Shown here: piece by piece, positions 31,300 to 40,606 of the stretch
How positions within the stretch are numbered: the stretch's first letter is position 1
How the letters are laid out: each line of letters opens with the position of its first letter
Assembly (NCBI GenBank): GCA_036419695.1
Contig: CP143946.1
Coordinates: forward strand, 2,412,001-2,476,000
Source: [Clostridium] symbiosum
GTDB taxonomy: Bacteria; Bacillota; Clostridia; Lachnospirales; Lachnospiraceae
Direction of reading: 5' to 3'
Length of the DNA: 64,000 nucleotides
Translations under genes and position numbers: made by a program
Notes under the pieces: generated by a model
What the model was told of the DNA's origin: nothing
The model's input: only the letters and a program-made list of their open reading frames with translations
The model's database searches: none

Positions 31300-32817
31300 C
31301 TAGCGCTCATCCTTGCCATCGGGTGCATCGGTGCCGCTGTTATTCTCGGCGAGCTTGGCGGATGCCTCGCGGGACTCCCTCACGGCCTGCTTGAGGCTCA
31401 TGCCCTGCGGACGCTTGCGGTAATCGGAGATGGGCCTGTCCCCATGGGAGTCGAGCAGGTCATCGACCTTGCGGGAGTCCTCGTAGGTCGCGCCCTTCAT
31501 TACATCGTAATCATGGCCGTCCACGGTAACCACGGTGCCGCAGCCCTTGAGGTCGATGCCGGAGGTCTCACGCGTGTCCACGAGGTTGAAGCGGTAGCCC
31601 GCCGCCACCGCGATTTTCTCGGGCTGCTGCGAGATGGCGGGGGAGGGCAAGGGAGACTCATTGAGCCAACTATCATAGACCTCATCGTAGGTGTATCCAT
31701 AGCGGTTGCACAGCTCCTCGAAGACGCGCTCGCGCACCACGGAATCGCCCGCGCCGATGGAATCGTAAAAGCCGGTACCCGACGGTATCGCCGCGAGGGC
31801 GTCATCGAAGGTAAGGTCGAGGTTGAGTTCGGCCCCAAGCTCATCGTTGGGGAAGGCGGATGTATACCACTCGCGCACGTTGTCGATATTCAGAAGACCT
31901 TCGGGGACGGGTTTGTCAGATTTCAGGCTCGACATCGTTTCGGCGAGGGAGATTTCCCCCGATACATCCATGAGGTTTCCCTTGCCGAAGATACCGGACT
32001 CGGCGAGTTCGTCGGTCGAGTGGTAGGTCGCGACATGATGACTGTAATCGCCGTCTGCGGTGATGTCGTGCGCGGTCAGCTCAAGGTTCTCCAAATCACC
32101 GCCCTGCCTCGCTATCTCGTCGAGGAGTTCATCAGGCGTATACGAAAACACCTCGACCGTCGGGTCCTCGTAATCGGTGAGGTAGCTCACGATGAGGTCG
32201 CCGGTCTCGGGGTTGTAGTACGCGGCGTTGTACATCGACAGCTCGCCCTTGATGCGGGCGACCTCGAATGCGGCATCCGCCTCGTGCTCAACGGCCTTCG
32301 CGAAGCCGTCCACGAGGGTGTCGGTGTCCCTGCAATCCCATTCCTCATCGCCGCGCATCTCCTCGCATTTGTCGATGAGACTCTTGTATTGGCCCTCCCA
32401 CTGACCGCGCTCAGCCTCGCGACTGAGCATATCGCGGACACTGGCTGTGAGGATTCCGATGTTATCGAAAAGATAGTCGATGCCATGGTCCTGCGCCATA
32501 GCGCCCTCGACCACATAGAGGCCCTTGATTAGCTCGACGGCCTTAACTGGCATCTCGCTGGTGTCAGCGACCATCTGGCGGAGCGTTTCGCCATGCGCCC
32601 CGACGTTCATGGCTGGTAGGTCCTCCTCTTTGAACTCGCGCTCGTTGGAGAAGACTTCACCGCCGAAACCGTAGTCGTTTTCCCAGATGGCATAGGCCTC
32701 TTCAAGGCTGTCGATGCCGTCACGGTCAACGAGGTCGAGTCCCTGCACGAACTCCTTGAGGCTGTGCCCGTGTTCAATCATCCATTCGAGCTGATAGCGC
32801 TCGTAATCGGTGAGCAT
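31300..32817 (-). CDS. Large polyvalent-type hypothetical protein with C-terminal tag
   Basis: 505 residues, acidic, soluble. No catalytic motif recognised. A helical N-terminal region (1-200) is followed by mixed alpha/beta parts and ends with the tag SLKQAVRESREASAKLAE and a charged tail ending GKDER. It belongs to the row of tagged genes 43787-30982. Such large acidic proteins accompany ArdC in conjugative elements and phages and are thought to travel with the DNA; here that is inferred. Confidence 0.6.
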   Translation of the reverse strand: MLTDYERYQLEWMIEHGHSLKEFVQGLDLVDRDGIDSLEEAYAIWENDYGFGGEVFSNEREFKEEDLPAMNVGAHGETLRQMVADTSEMPVKAVELIKGLYVVEGAMAQDHGIDYLFDNIGILTASVRDMLSREAERGQWEGQYKSLIDKCEEMRGDEEWDCRDTDTLVDGFAKAVEHEADAAFEVARIKGELSMYNAAYYNPETGDLIVSYLTDYEDPTVEVFSYTPDELLDEIARQGGDLENLELTAHDITADGDYSHHVATYHSTDELAESGIFGKGNLMDVSGEISLAETMSSLKSDKPVPEGLLNIDNVREWYTSAFPNDELGAELNLDLTFDDALAAIPSGTGFYDSIGAGDSVVRERVFEELCNRYGYTYDEVYDSWLNESPLPSPAISQQPEKIAVAAGYRFNLVDTRETSGIDLKGCGTVVTVDGHDYDVMKGATYEDSRKVDDLLDSHGDRPISDYRKRPQGMSLKQAVRESREASAKLAENNSGTDAPDGKDER

Positions 32818-32836
32818 GTTCCATCACATCCTTTCC

Positions 32837-33616
32837 TTATCGGGCATCTAGCCCGATGTCATGTTTTTCCGTACCATCCGCCATCTCAGCTGACGCGGCC
32901 TTCATGGCTTGAGCCTCGCCCCCGAGGGTGATGCGGTCGTTACCGGGCATTCCGCGCGTACTGTGCAACTGGTGACACTCGATTGCCCTGTCGAAGCTGC
33001 CCGGTTCGGTTGCATCGAAACCGTAGAGATGGGTTTCGCCGATTCGGTCGATGGGACACACCTGCTCATGCCCAAGGTAGTCGATATAGGAGAGTATGCG
33101 GTTGCCCTTGCGGCTCACGCGCTCATGGCAGCATTCGGGATGCTCATGGGCGAACGCGGCCACCGTGTCGGGGGCGAATCCATGCTCCTCTCGGTATGCA
33201 CGATGACGGTCCAACTGCTCAATCCTCGCAGCCCGCATGGCCTCGCGCACGGCCCTCTCTTCCTCGATGGCCTGTCTATGCAGCGCATCGCGCTCCGCGA
33301 CCTCGGCATCGGTCATCGGTCGGAACGACCCGCAGACCGCATCCTCATCGAGCTTGTAGAAATCCGTCTCGTTGAAGAACTTGGAGGTGTGGTGCCACGA
33401 CGATTTGTGGAAGAACCGCTCGAACATATCATCCTTGCGCATACCCTTGAGCACATCGGGGTCGAAGGACATGTCGAACTCATCACAATAGGATTGGATG
33501 GCCGCGACCATGGCTTTTTTCGTCCATTTGCTATTGGGCATCTCGCCGTCCTCGTAAGCCTCGGCGGCGCGTCGTGACATCGAGTGGCCGATGTACCCCG
33601 AGTTCACGTCCATCAT
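32837..33616 (-). CDS. Hypothetical protein with C-terminal tag
   Basis: 259 residues. It opens with YIGHSMSRRAAEAYEDGEMP, a motif I know as an N-terminal signature of mobile-element proteins from gut bacteria whose function is not established. The middle is a charged helix (135-170), then a His/Cys-rich part (HEHPECCHERVSRKGNRIL) that might bind metal. It ends with TLGGEAQAMKAASAEMAD and a charged tail. Ribosome binding site TTAGGAGG. Confidence 0.6.
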   Translation of the reverse strand: MMDVNSGYIGHSMSRRAAEAYEDGEMPNSKWTKKAMVAAIQSYCDEFDMSFDPDVLKGMRKDDMFERFFHKSSWHHTSKFFNETDFYKLDEDAVCGSFRPMTDAEVAERDALHRQAIEEERAVREAMRAARIEQLDRHRAYREEHGFAPDTVAAFAHEHPECCHERVSRKGNRILSYIDYLGHEQVCPIDRIGETHLYGFDATEPGSFDRAIECHQLHSTRGMPGNDRITLGGEAQAMKAASAEMADGTEKHDIGLDAR

Positions 33617-33625
33617 CGGTGCCTC

Positions 33626-34648
33626 CTAAGAGAGGTCGGGGATGAAGGAAGGCTCACGCTCATCGACAGAGCCGTCGGCGGAGAGCGCCTGAGATGCCCT
33701 GCGCATGGACTCGGCCTCGGCTTTCAGGGAGATGCCCCTATCGACGAAGGCCTCGGGGGAATCGCCGTCGCCGCCGTTCGGCTCGATGTTGTCCACCGCA
33801 TCTGCAATCATCTCGTTGCCCATCTCGGCGAGGCGGTCGTGGAAATTGCTGTTAAGCCATCCGTTGTCGAAGCCGAGTTCTTTTAGCGTGGCATTCACGT
33901 TCGCATCGTTCACTTCGAGACCGGCGTTCTCAAGGGCGGATTCGATGTCGGCGCGGTACCAGAAGTCAGGGCAGATGACCTCCTCACCGGCGTCGGAGAT
34001 GGTGCGGCTCTCAAGGTCTGCCGCCGCGCTGGCGAGGGAATCGTAGTAGGTGCCGTGACCCCAGTGCCCGGTCTCCTCATCATAGCCGTGCGCCACGATG
34101 AACTCTCGGCTGCCGTCGGCCATCTTGTGCATCACGAGCGCGTCATCACCGTTGCGGTCGATGGGGACGTGATTCTCCTTCCACGCGGCGATTTCTGCGG
34201 TCTTGTCCATGCCTTTCTCCTTTCCGGGAGCATCGGCCCCATGTTCAGCCATGTGCGATTGCACGGCATTTCTCACGTTCTCGGGGGACGCGATGACCCA
34301 ACCGTCCTCGGAGGCGATTTGAGCGAACACCTCATCGCGCGGGTCGATTAGCGGAGCATTCTCCTCGCCGTCCTCGATGATGGTCTCGATGCTGTCGGTG
34401 ATGTAACCCGTGTAGTTCAACCCGCCCACGATGTCCTCGTATAGGTCGAAGTCGGGATTGTCGATGACCGCCAGCAGGTTCGGGTCGTCGAGGTGGACGT
34501 ATGTATTGGCGATGCTTCCCGTGTAGTTATATTCCCACCAGAACTCGCCGGTCTGAGGGTTGTAGAGGTCCTTGCCAGAAGCCAGTGCCTCCTTGACCGC
34601 CTGCGGCGTGTCGAGGTGGATGTCCTTGCCGTCATTCACCATGTCCAT
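33626..34648 (-). CDS. Hypothetical polyvalent-type protein with C-terminal tag
   Basis: 340 residues, acidic. Residues 1-110 and 140-230 look like two separate small domains (the second with VPIDRNGDDALVMHK and EFIVAHGYDEETG); residues 240-290 are helical. The tag SLKAEAESMRRASQALSA is near the C terminus. It is directly downstream of topB, three bases apart, in the same operon. Function unknown. Confidence 0.6.
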   Translation of the reverse strand: MDMVNDGKDIHLDTPQAVKEALASGKDLYNPQTGEFWWEYNYTGSIANTYVHLDDPNLLAVIDNPDFDLYEDIVGGLNYTGYITDSIETIIEDGEENAPLIDPRDEVFAQIASEDGWVIASPENVRNAVQSHMAEHGADAPGKEKGMDKTAEIAAWKENHVPIDRNGDDALVMHKMADGSREFIVAHGYDEETGHWGHGTYYDSLASAAADLESRTISDAGEEVICPDFWYRADIESALENAGLEVNDANVNATLKELGFDNGWLNSNFHDRLAEMGNEMIADAVDNIEPNGGDGDSPEAFVDRGISLKAEAESMRRASQALSADGSVDEREPSFIPDLS

Positions 34649-34651
34649 GTG

Positions 34652-36841
34652 CTATCTCCTTGCCTTGTTGTACTTGCCCTTGGGCTTGCTATCGAACATC
34701 GGCTCTATCGTACCGTCCTTCTTGAGCTTCGCCTTGCAGTCGAAGGTCTTGCCCGTCGTCTTGGATATGCAGCCGGTGAGCTTCACCGCCTTGCCTTCGA
34801 GCAACGATGCAGCCTGCTTCGCCGTGAACATCTTGCCGCACCAGCCCAGCAGCTTGAAACCGCAGCCCGCGACTTGCTTCCAAGTCCCGTCCTCCTGCTT
34901 CTCGCTCTTGTTCGAGGAGCAGGTGTAGAAGGCCTTGCCGGACTTCGACTTGCGCTGCACCACGTCCGCGCCGCAGAGAGGGCACTTGCCCACGACCGTG
35001 GCCTTGGGCGCGATGCTCGCACCGACGTAGGCGGTGTCCTGATGGCCCTTGAAGACCTCGATGACGCTCTGTTGCAGGGCGTTCACATCCGTGTTGCCCT
35101 CGGCGATGTCCTGCTGGATGAGCCACCAGCGGGCGGTCACGTCCGCGCCGCGAATCTCGGGCGGGAGGAGATGGTAGAAGGCGCGGGCCTTCTCGGTGGA
35201 GCGAATCTTGCCCTTCACGTCCTCAAGGTACCCGCGTTCCTTCAACTTCTCGATGATGGAGGCGCGGGTGGCCGTGGTTCCGATGCCGCCGTGCTCGCCC
35301 TTCTTTCCGTCGTCCTTCTGCTTGAGGATGGCCTTGACCTCCGGGTCGGTGACGTACTTGGCGATGGAGGCCATGTCGGCGATGAGCGTGCCTTCCGTGT
35401 AGGGCTTGGGCGGGGCGGTCTCCTTCTCGGTGACGGCGCACTCGATGCGCTCAAGGCGATGGTCGCCTTCGTCAATCCAAGGGTTGCCGGATGCCGCGTC
35501 ATCGCCGTCCTCATCGGAGACGTTGCCGAACACGGCCTTGAAACCGGCCTCGCGCACGCGCCGCGCGACGGCTTGGAACTCCCCGCCATCGACCGCAAAG
35601 ACGCTGGTGCTCACATCGTAAGTGGCAGACGGGAGGAACTGCATGGCGTAGCGCTCCACGATGGCCGTGTAGACCTTGGCCTCATCCCCGGTCATGTCGG
35701 CCACGGGGGCGCTGACCTCCTGCGGGATGATGCCGTGATGAGCGGTCACGTTCTTCTCGTTGAACGCCTTGGAGTGGATGGAGTAGTCGAGCGGCCATGT
35801 TACCCCGACGTTCTCCATGGCCTGCGCCAGCACCACCGGTGCCTGCGCGAAGTGCTCCTCCTTGAGGTACTGGGAGTCCGAGCGGTTGTAGGTTATCGCC
35901 TTGTACTTATCACGCAAGTCCTGCGTGATTTGCTGGGTCTTCGATGCGGAGAAACCGTAGCGGCGGGACATGTCGGACAGCAGCACCGTCAGGTTGTAGG
36001 GCAGGGGAGGGTTCTCGACCTTCTTCGAGATGACCGTGGAGAAGGACATACCCGAGCCGTCCAGCTTCGCCTTGATGACATCGAGGACATCGCGGTCGAA
36101 GACGTGCTTTTCACCGGCCAACATGTCCTTGTCCGGCTTGAACTTGAACACCGGTGCTCCCGACGCGTCTGCACAGCTGCCGGTAGCGGTCAGCTCGTAA
36201 TATTTCCGGGTGACGTGGTTCTCTATCGCCTCATCGCGGTTGACCACCAATCCGAGGGTTGGGGTCTGCACGCGACCGACGGAGAACAGGCCCCCGAGCC
36301 GCTTGGTGGCAAGGCGGGTCTCGTTCACGCCGAAGCACTTGTCCGCCATCTGGCGGGCGTATGCCGCGTCACCGGCAGGGCGGCACTGCTCGTTGGGTAC
36401 CAGACGCTCGAACGCCTTGACGATGTTCTTTTCGATGTTGTCGTTGACGTAAACGCGCAGCACCTCTCCCTCGTAGCCGAGGTAGTCCAACACCTCATCA
36501 ACGATGAGCTGGCCTTCATCGTCGGGGTCACCGGCGTTGATGACGCACTCGGCCTCCGGCAAAAGCGAGTCGATGCGCTCCACCAAGTCTTTCTTGTCCT
36601 CGGTCGGCTCCTTCGCCCAATCGTCGATTTGGATGGGCAGCACGTCCAACGACCATGGTTTGCCCCATGCGGGGTTCACCGCATCCGGCTCCACCAGTTC
36701 GAGCAGGTGACCGGCGCAGGCGATGACCGTGTACCCGTTGCCCGAGATGGGCAGCCGCGCCGATTCCGATACCTCCTTGCCGCAGATGGCGCGTGCGATG
36801 TCGCGTGCGAGCATCGGTTTCTCAGCGATTACCAGTTTCAT
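34652..36841 (-). CDS. topB: Type IA DNA topoisomerase III
   Basis: 729 residues, a full-length TopB. The Toprim domain starts at residue 1 (MKLVIAEKPMLARDIARAI), with the DPDDEGQLI acidic motif near 104; SVGRVQTPTLGLV near 188; the catalytic tyrosine in ITYNRSDSQYL near 317. The C terminus carries zinc-ribbon-like Cys pairs (CPLC, CSSN). It relaxes and decatenates single-stranded regions and is a common passenger of Gram-positive ICEs. Its ATG overlaps the stop of the upstream VirD4-fragment gene (ATGA). No tag at its C terminus. Confidence 0.95.
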   Translation of the reverse strand: MKLVIAEKPMLARDIARAICGKEVSESARLPISGNGYTVIACAGHLLELVEPDAVNPAWGKPWSLDVLPIQIDDWAKEPTEDKKDLVERIDSLLPEAECVINAGDPDDEGQLIVDEVLDYLGYEGEVLRVYVNDNIEKNIVKAFERLVPNEQCRPAGDAAYARQMADKCFGVNETRLATKRLGGLFSVGRVQTPTLGLVVNRDEAIENHVTRKYYELTATGSCADASGAPVFKFKPDKDMLAGEKHVFDRDVLDVIKAKLDGSGMSFSTVISKKVENPPLPYNLTVLLSDMSRRYGFSASKTQQITQDLRDKYKAITYNRSDSQYLKEEHFAQAPVVLAQAMENVGVTWPLDYSIHSKAFNEKNVTAHHGIIPQEVSAPVADMTGDEAKVYTAIVERYAMQFLPSATYDVSTSVFAVDGGEFQAVARRVREAGFKAVFGNVSDEDGDDAASGNPWIDEGDHRLERIECAVTEKETAPPKPYTEGTLIADMASIAKYVTDPEVKAILKQKDDGKKGEHGGIGTTATRASIIEKLKERGYLEDVKGKIRSTEKARAFYHLLPPEIRGADVTARWWLIQQDIAEGNTDVNALQQSVIEVFKGHQDTAYVGASIAPKATVVGKCPLCGADVVQRKSKSGKAFYTCSSNKSEKQEDGTWKQVAGCGFKLLGWCGKMFTAKQAASLLEGKAVKLTGCISKTTGKTFDCKAKLKKDGTIEPMFDSKPKGKYNKARR

Positions 36842-37509
36842 AGGCTTTGTCCTTTCTGTCTCTTGTCCCTTCTGAAACCGAAGGGTTTATGGCGTTTCGC
36901 GATAGATTTATCCTCATCGGTGATGAGAGGATGAGCTACTGACACATCACGGTATTTGAAGTCGAGCGTCCGGCACGTCAAGTCTGAGACGATGAGCGCG
37001 AAGTCCACTCGGGAGAGCGATTTGACGGGGAGCCAGCATCGGAGGGTGAAGTCCTTATCCGGTGATGGGAAGTATTCGCACTCAGATGGCTTGTAGCCGT
37101 CGCGCCGCTTGAGCGGGGAGGGTATCTGGACAAGGTAGGAATCGTCAGCAGGTAGGAGATTTCGCGATAGTCCGATAGGCTCTTCGCGGTCAGGTCTGGC
37201 CGCGTATCTCTTGCCCGTCTCAAGTTCCATGAAGAGAAGGTCCAATGGCGATTTCCATCCATAATCATCGGGCTTAGTCTCCGCCATGGACAGAAGAGTC
37301 AGCAAGGCATCCGTTGTCAGGTCCTCCGATGGGAGGTAATCGAATAGGTATGAGACCAGAGACATCAGGAGGTTACGTTCCGAACGGTAGAGTAGTGGCG
37401 ATACGCCGATGTCGGCATGGATTGAATCCGTAGCCGAGAAGAAGTCACGGCACCATGTGACGACATCCTCATATCCCTCGATTTCTGATATATCCTTCAT
37501 CACGTCCAT
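36838..37509 (-). CDS. Stand-alone VirD4 all-alpha-domain-like protein (A)
   Basis: 223 residues. Residues about 44-190 are collinear with residues about 256-400 of the VirD4 protein encoded at 51546: LLTLLSMAE (69-77 vs 281-289), KSPLDLLF (86-93 vs 298-305), GKRY (99-102 vs 311-314) and GLSRN (113-117 vs 330-334). Walker A and B motifs are absent. In VirD4 proteins this segment corresponds to the all-alpha domain that reads substrates. So the protein may be a free adaptor, competitor or chaperone for cargo. It is translationally coupled to topB. It could also be a degenerate remnant, but the frame is intact. Confidence 0.7.
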   Translation of the reverse strand: MDVMKDISEIEGYEDVVTWCRDFFSATDSIHADIGVSPLLYRSERNLLMSLVSYLFDYLPSEDLTTDALLTLLSMAETKPDDYGWKSPLDLLFMELETGKRYAARPDREEPIGLSRNLLPADDSYLVQIPSPLKRRDGYKPSECEYFPSPDKDFTLRCWLPVKSLSRVDFALIVSDLTCRTLDFKYRDVSVAHPLITDEDKSIAKRHKPFGFRRDKRQKGQSL

Positions 37510-38391
37510 CTACCTATCTTCATGGTCATGTTCAAGAGTGGCACTGTGCTCTTTTCCTGCCAACTTCGCACTCGAATCACGGGCCTCCTTGGCCTTCGAT
37601 TCCAACCGATAACCCTCTTGACCTGCGGTTTCGCTCTTGACTATGCACTGCGGGCAGCGTATAATAGTCCTATTGAGGTCGGGTTCGACGATGTGGCTCC
37701 GAAGCAAGTGTAGCTTCGCAAGTGCATTGAGTTCCCGGCCTCTTTCTTCGTCATAATAGACGACCCTATCGGGCGTGATGAGGTTGTCGAAGTAGCGGGG
37801 GAAGTTCGTCCTACCGTAGACAGCCAAGATGAAGTTGGTCTCAATCTCGCCAGCCTCGTAATAACCGCGCCCATCGGGACGCACGGCCATGATGAGCGGC
37901 AGGTCATCGCAATCCACATCGCGCAGCACCACGAGCATGGTGTCCTCGCGGGCGGGGCTATCGCAGAGCATCACGGGATGCTCCATCAACTCGGGCAGGC
38001 GCTTCATCTGCTCAACGGTGAGTCCATGGCGGTGGGGGTCGTAGCTGCTCTTCGGTCGGATGGCATCGCGCAGGTGGCGTTGGGTGTAGAGCATCGGCAG
38101 CGGGCGGAACCCGGCCTGCACGAACAGCTCCGGCGTATCGCAGAACTTGACCGCGCTGGAACGGGGATACTCCCCGCAGGTGACGGCATCGACCTCATCG
38201 CCGAAGCGAAGGTACTCAGCGCACTTCGCGGCGTGCCCCGTGTAATCCGATGCCTTATCGTCGCCGTCTTTCAGATGCACCCCGCCGCGCGGGTCGAGGT
38301 AGGTGACGCGCTCGCCCTCGGGCATCGCCACCGAGTTCTCGTACTCGCGGATGGTCAGGATGACCTCTCGCTTGTTCATCTCATCTGGCAT
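37510..38391 (-). CDS. Polyvalent protein with MuF-C/BECR nuclease-like domain and tag
   Basis: 293 residues from ATG 38391 (behind AAGGAGG). Residues about 130-245 resemble the MuF C-terminal / BECR-fold domains of phage and conjugative polyvalent proteins: HGLTVEQMKRLPELMEHPVM, MLVVLRDVDCDDLPLIMAV, ETNFILAVYGRTNFPRYF, VVYYDEERGRELN. These are thought to be RNase-type effectors delivered with DNA. A CPQC pair lies near 265. The C terminus has RLESKAKEARDSSAKLAG. The domain call rests on pattern memory. The stop touches the start of the 36838 gene. Confidence 0.6.
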   Translation of the reverse strand: MPDEMNKREVILTIREYENSVAMPEGERVTYLDPRGGVHLKDGDDKASDYTGHAAKCAEYLRFGDEVDAVTCGEYPRSSAVKFCDTPELFVQAGFRPLPMLYTQRHLRDAIRPKSSYDPHRHGLTVEQMKRLPELMEHPVMLCDSPAREDTMLVVLRDVDCDDLPLIMAVRPDGRGYYEAGEIETNFILAVYGRTNFPRYFDNLITPDRVVYYDEERGRELNALAKLHLLRSHIVEPDLNRTIIRCPQCIVKSETAGQEGYRLESKAKEARDSSAKLAGKEHSATLEHDHEDR

Positions 38392-38440
38392 ATGGCCTCC
38401 TTCCTTTGTGGTCTGATAGTTTCCAATATGTATAGTTGGG

Positions 38441-38514
38441 GCGGTTTTCCACCCTTCCAACAGCCTGCGGGTCGGGTTGAGAACCCTCCGGCCATTGAAA
38501 GCGTGGAAAACCGC
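38441..38514 (-). other. Long-range hairpin between two tagged genes
   Basis: GCGGTTTTCCAC (38441-38452) and GTGGAAAACCGC (38503-38514) are perfect 12-base complements 50 bases apart; the loop holds another stem GGGTT/AACCC (38474-38486). No T-run, so it may be an mRNA processing or stability element instead of a terminator. Confidence 0.6.
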
Positions 38515-38521
38515 TTATTCT

Positions 38522-39970
38522 CTACTCCAACTCCTCGCGCTCGACGGCCTTATCGCCATGGCTCTCAGAGCCGAGCTGGGCGGATGCCTCGCGGGATTCC
38601 TTGGCTGCCTCGTGGACGGAACCGGACTTCGCGGCATCGTCCTTGAGGTTCATGGACATGCCCATGACCTCCTTCTCGCGCTTGATTTCGTCGAGGGTCG
38701 CGCCCTGAGCGGCGCTGATATGAAGAGCGCCAATCTGGTTCGCGCTGTAACGCGGGTCGGCGATGACATCAAGAATCTCATCTGTGACCCACTTCTTGTC
38801 GGCTGCGGCATGATAGATAGTCTCCATCTGGCCGGGTTTGAAGGTGCCGTCGGCGAAGCGCGTCACCGTCTGGGTATCCAGTCCATAGGTCATGCCGGTG
38901 CGCATGGCGTTCATGACTTCGGCGGGCTTGGTCGGGTCGCACAGCACGTCAAGCTGCTCGCTCGTGAAGCGACCACCCGAGATGGCCGAATAGAAGCCCC
39001 AGACCTGCTCCATGGAGAGGTCATGGTTCATCAGACGCTCGATTCCTGGCTTTTCCATGCCTTCGGTGAGCGCCATGGTGATGACATTCATGTGGTCGGC
39101 GGTGTAAGTGCCGTCCGCGTATTCCTCTAAAGCGTCCATGGGGACATCGGACTTGAGGGAGTGACGCACGACCTCCATTTGGCGTGAGTCGAGTTTCAGC
39201 CAGTCGCGAGGGAACGCGATGTCATGGATGGCAGTGGTTTTCATAAGCTCACGAGCCTGATGTAGATGCTCGGCGGTGTACTCACCGTTCGAGAGCGTCT
39301 TGAAGACATCCTTTTTATAGGGGCTTGCATCGTGGTCGGCGAAGTCGGTATGCACGGCGATGCGGCGAAGCTCGCGCATCTGGGCATGGTTCAGGACCGG
39401 GTTCGCGATGCGCTCCGCGATGACGTCCGCATCGACGCCTACCTCGAAAGCCTTGCAGATTTGGTATGCCTGCCACTCGGTGTAGCCTCCCTGCGAGAGG
39501 ACTTTGGCTGCTGGCAGGCGCAGGTTCACGGGCAAGTTGTTGAGCGCCGTCATGACGTTCTCAATCTGGTGCCCGTTCAACACGTCCTTGATGTCGCATT
39601 CATCGAGTGGAAGCACCTCGAAACCCGTGAGTTGCCCGTCGAGGCAGTAGCCGAGGTCTACGGGGACGTACTCACCGGACTCGATGATGTCCGAGTCGAT
39701 TTCCGCCTCGGGCACGAGGCCCATGGCGGTGCGCAAATCCTCTGGCGTACCGCCATAGTCGAGGATGGTGTGCATCGTCTCCTCAATAGCGCCTTGGATG
39801 TCCATGGTGTCCGCATCGTCGGCCACATCCGCGATGCAGTAGCGGGGGAAGTAGTCTCCGACGATGGTGTATCGCGCGATGGTCGTGTCGCGCGGTACAG
39901 TGTAATCGACGTTACCGAGGTCGAGGCGCAGTAGTTGCAGCACGTCGGGGATGTTCTTGTCATATGCCAT
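38522..39970 (-). CDS. Helical-repeat protein with C-terminal tag
   Basis: 482 residues. Residues about 130-440 consist of repeated helical units of roughly 35-40 residues with a common pattern such as LDSRQMEVVRHSLK, YTADHMNVITMALTEG, FTSEQLDVLCDP, FKPGQMETIYHAA and YSANQIGALHISAA. Repeats of this kind occur in large conjugative-element proteins and probably make a curved scaffold. The end carries SVHEAAKESREASAQLGS. Function unknown. Confidence 0.65.
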   Translation of the reverse strand: MAYDKNIPDVLQLLRLDLGNVDYTVPRDTTIARYTIVGDYFPRYCIADVADDADTMDIQGAIEETMHTILDYGGTPEDLRTAMGLVPEAEIDSDIIESGEYVPVDLGYCLDGQLTGFEVLPLDECDIKDVLNGHQIENVMTALNNLPVNLRLPAAKVLSQGGYTEWQAYQICKAFEVGVDADVIAERIANPVLNHAQMRELRRIAVHTDFADHDASPYKKDVFKTLSNGEYTAEHLHQARELMKTTAIHDIAFPRDWLKLDSRQMEVVRHSLKSDVPMDALEEYADGTYTADHMNVITMALTEGMEKPGIERLMNHDLSMEQVWGFYSAISGGRFTSEQLDVLCDPTKPAEVMNAMRTGMTYGLDTQTVTRFADGTFKPGQMETIYHAAADKKWVTDEILDVIADPRYSANQIGALHISAAQGATLDEIKREKEVMGMSMNLKDDAAKSGSVHEAAKESREASAQLGSESHGDKAVEREELE

Positions 39971-40011
39971 GGTGTTTTCCTACCTTTCTGCCATGATGGC
40001 TTTCTATATAT

Positions 40012-40590
40012 CTACACGATGGAGTGGTCGTCGAGTGCCGGTGAGCCGGTGTCGCGTCCCTCTGCCAGCTTCTCGGAGGCGGCACGTGATGCCTGAGCCT
40101 CCCCCTTGAGGGTGACGCGGCCATCCTCCGAGCGGGCTTCCTCACGGCGCTGTCCCGTGCGGATTGCGATGACCTCCTCGATGCCGCTGCCGGGTTTGCT
40201 GACCTCGGTGAAGTAGTCGGCTACGCGGGACATCTCATCGGCTGAGAGGTCGCGATTCTCTCCGGTCTCGAAGTCGAACCCGACGGCCACGAGGTCGCCG
40301 CAGAGGATGGAGTACAGTTCTCCCTCCTTGACCGGTGAACTGTAATCCATCATGGAGAGGTACCCGGCCTCTTCCATGCCCTTCGTCGCGTACACCGCGC
40401 GGTTGGGCGGGCAGGTGAACAGGCCCTCCTCATTGACGTAGAGGCTGGTGCCCTCGCCGAAGATGACATCGAACGACTCGATGTTCCCACCGACAAGGCG
40501 TTGCAGGTCGTGTAACGTGGAACCCGTCTCATCGACCTCGATGTCGATTTCGACCGGGTTCCCGTTTGTCGGGATGAGCATGCCCTTCAT
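40012..40590 (-). CDS. DUF3846-domain protein with C-terminal tag
   Basis: 192 residues from ATG 40590 (behind AAGGAGG). Residues 1-110 fit DUF3846: MLIPTNGNPVEIDIEVDE, LHDLQRLVGGNIESFDVIFG, YVNEEGLFTCPPNRAVYAT and SILCGDLVAVGFD. The family is common in mobile elements of gut bacteria and its role is unknown. Residues 155-175 carry the tag TLKGEAQASRAASEKLAE. Confidence 0.75.
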   Translation of the reverse strand: MKGMLIPTNGNPVEIDIEVDETGSTLHDLQRLVGGNIESFDVIFGEGTSLYVNEEGLFTCPPNRAVYATKGMEEAGYLSMMDYSSPVKEGELYSILCGDLVAVGFDFETGENRDLSADEMSRVADYFTEVSKPGSGIEEVIAIRTGQRREEARSEDGRVTLKGEAQASRAASEKLAEGRDTGSPALDDHSIV

Positions 40591-40606
40591 GTCACAATCC
40601 TCCTTC

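Noticed and set aside
31198..36934. Long plus-strand open frames at 31198-32532 and 34493-36934
   Set aside because: They are shadows of the minus-strand tagged gene and topB; the minus-strand genes have clear motifs and ribosome binding sites.
36838..37509. Remnant of a broken virD4 gene
   Set aside because: The frame is complete, has a start and stop coupled to both neighbours, and ends before any ATPase motif, so a retained stand-alone protein is the better reading, though decay cannot be excluded without relatives.
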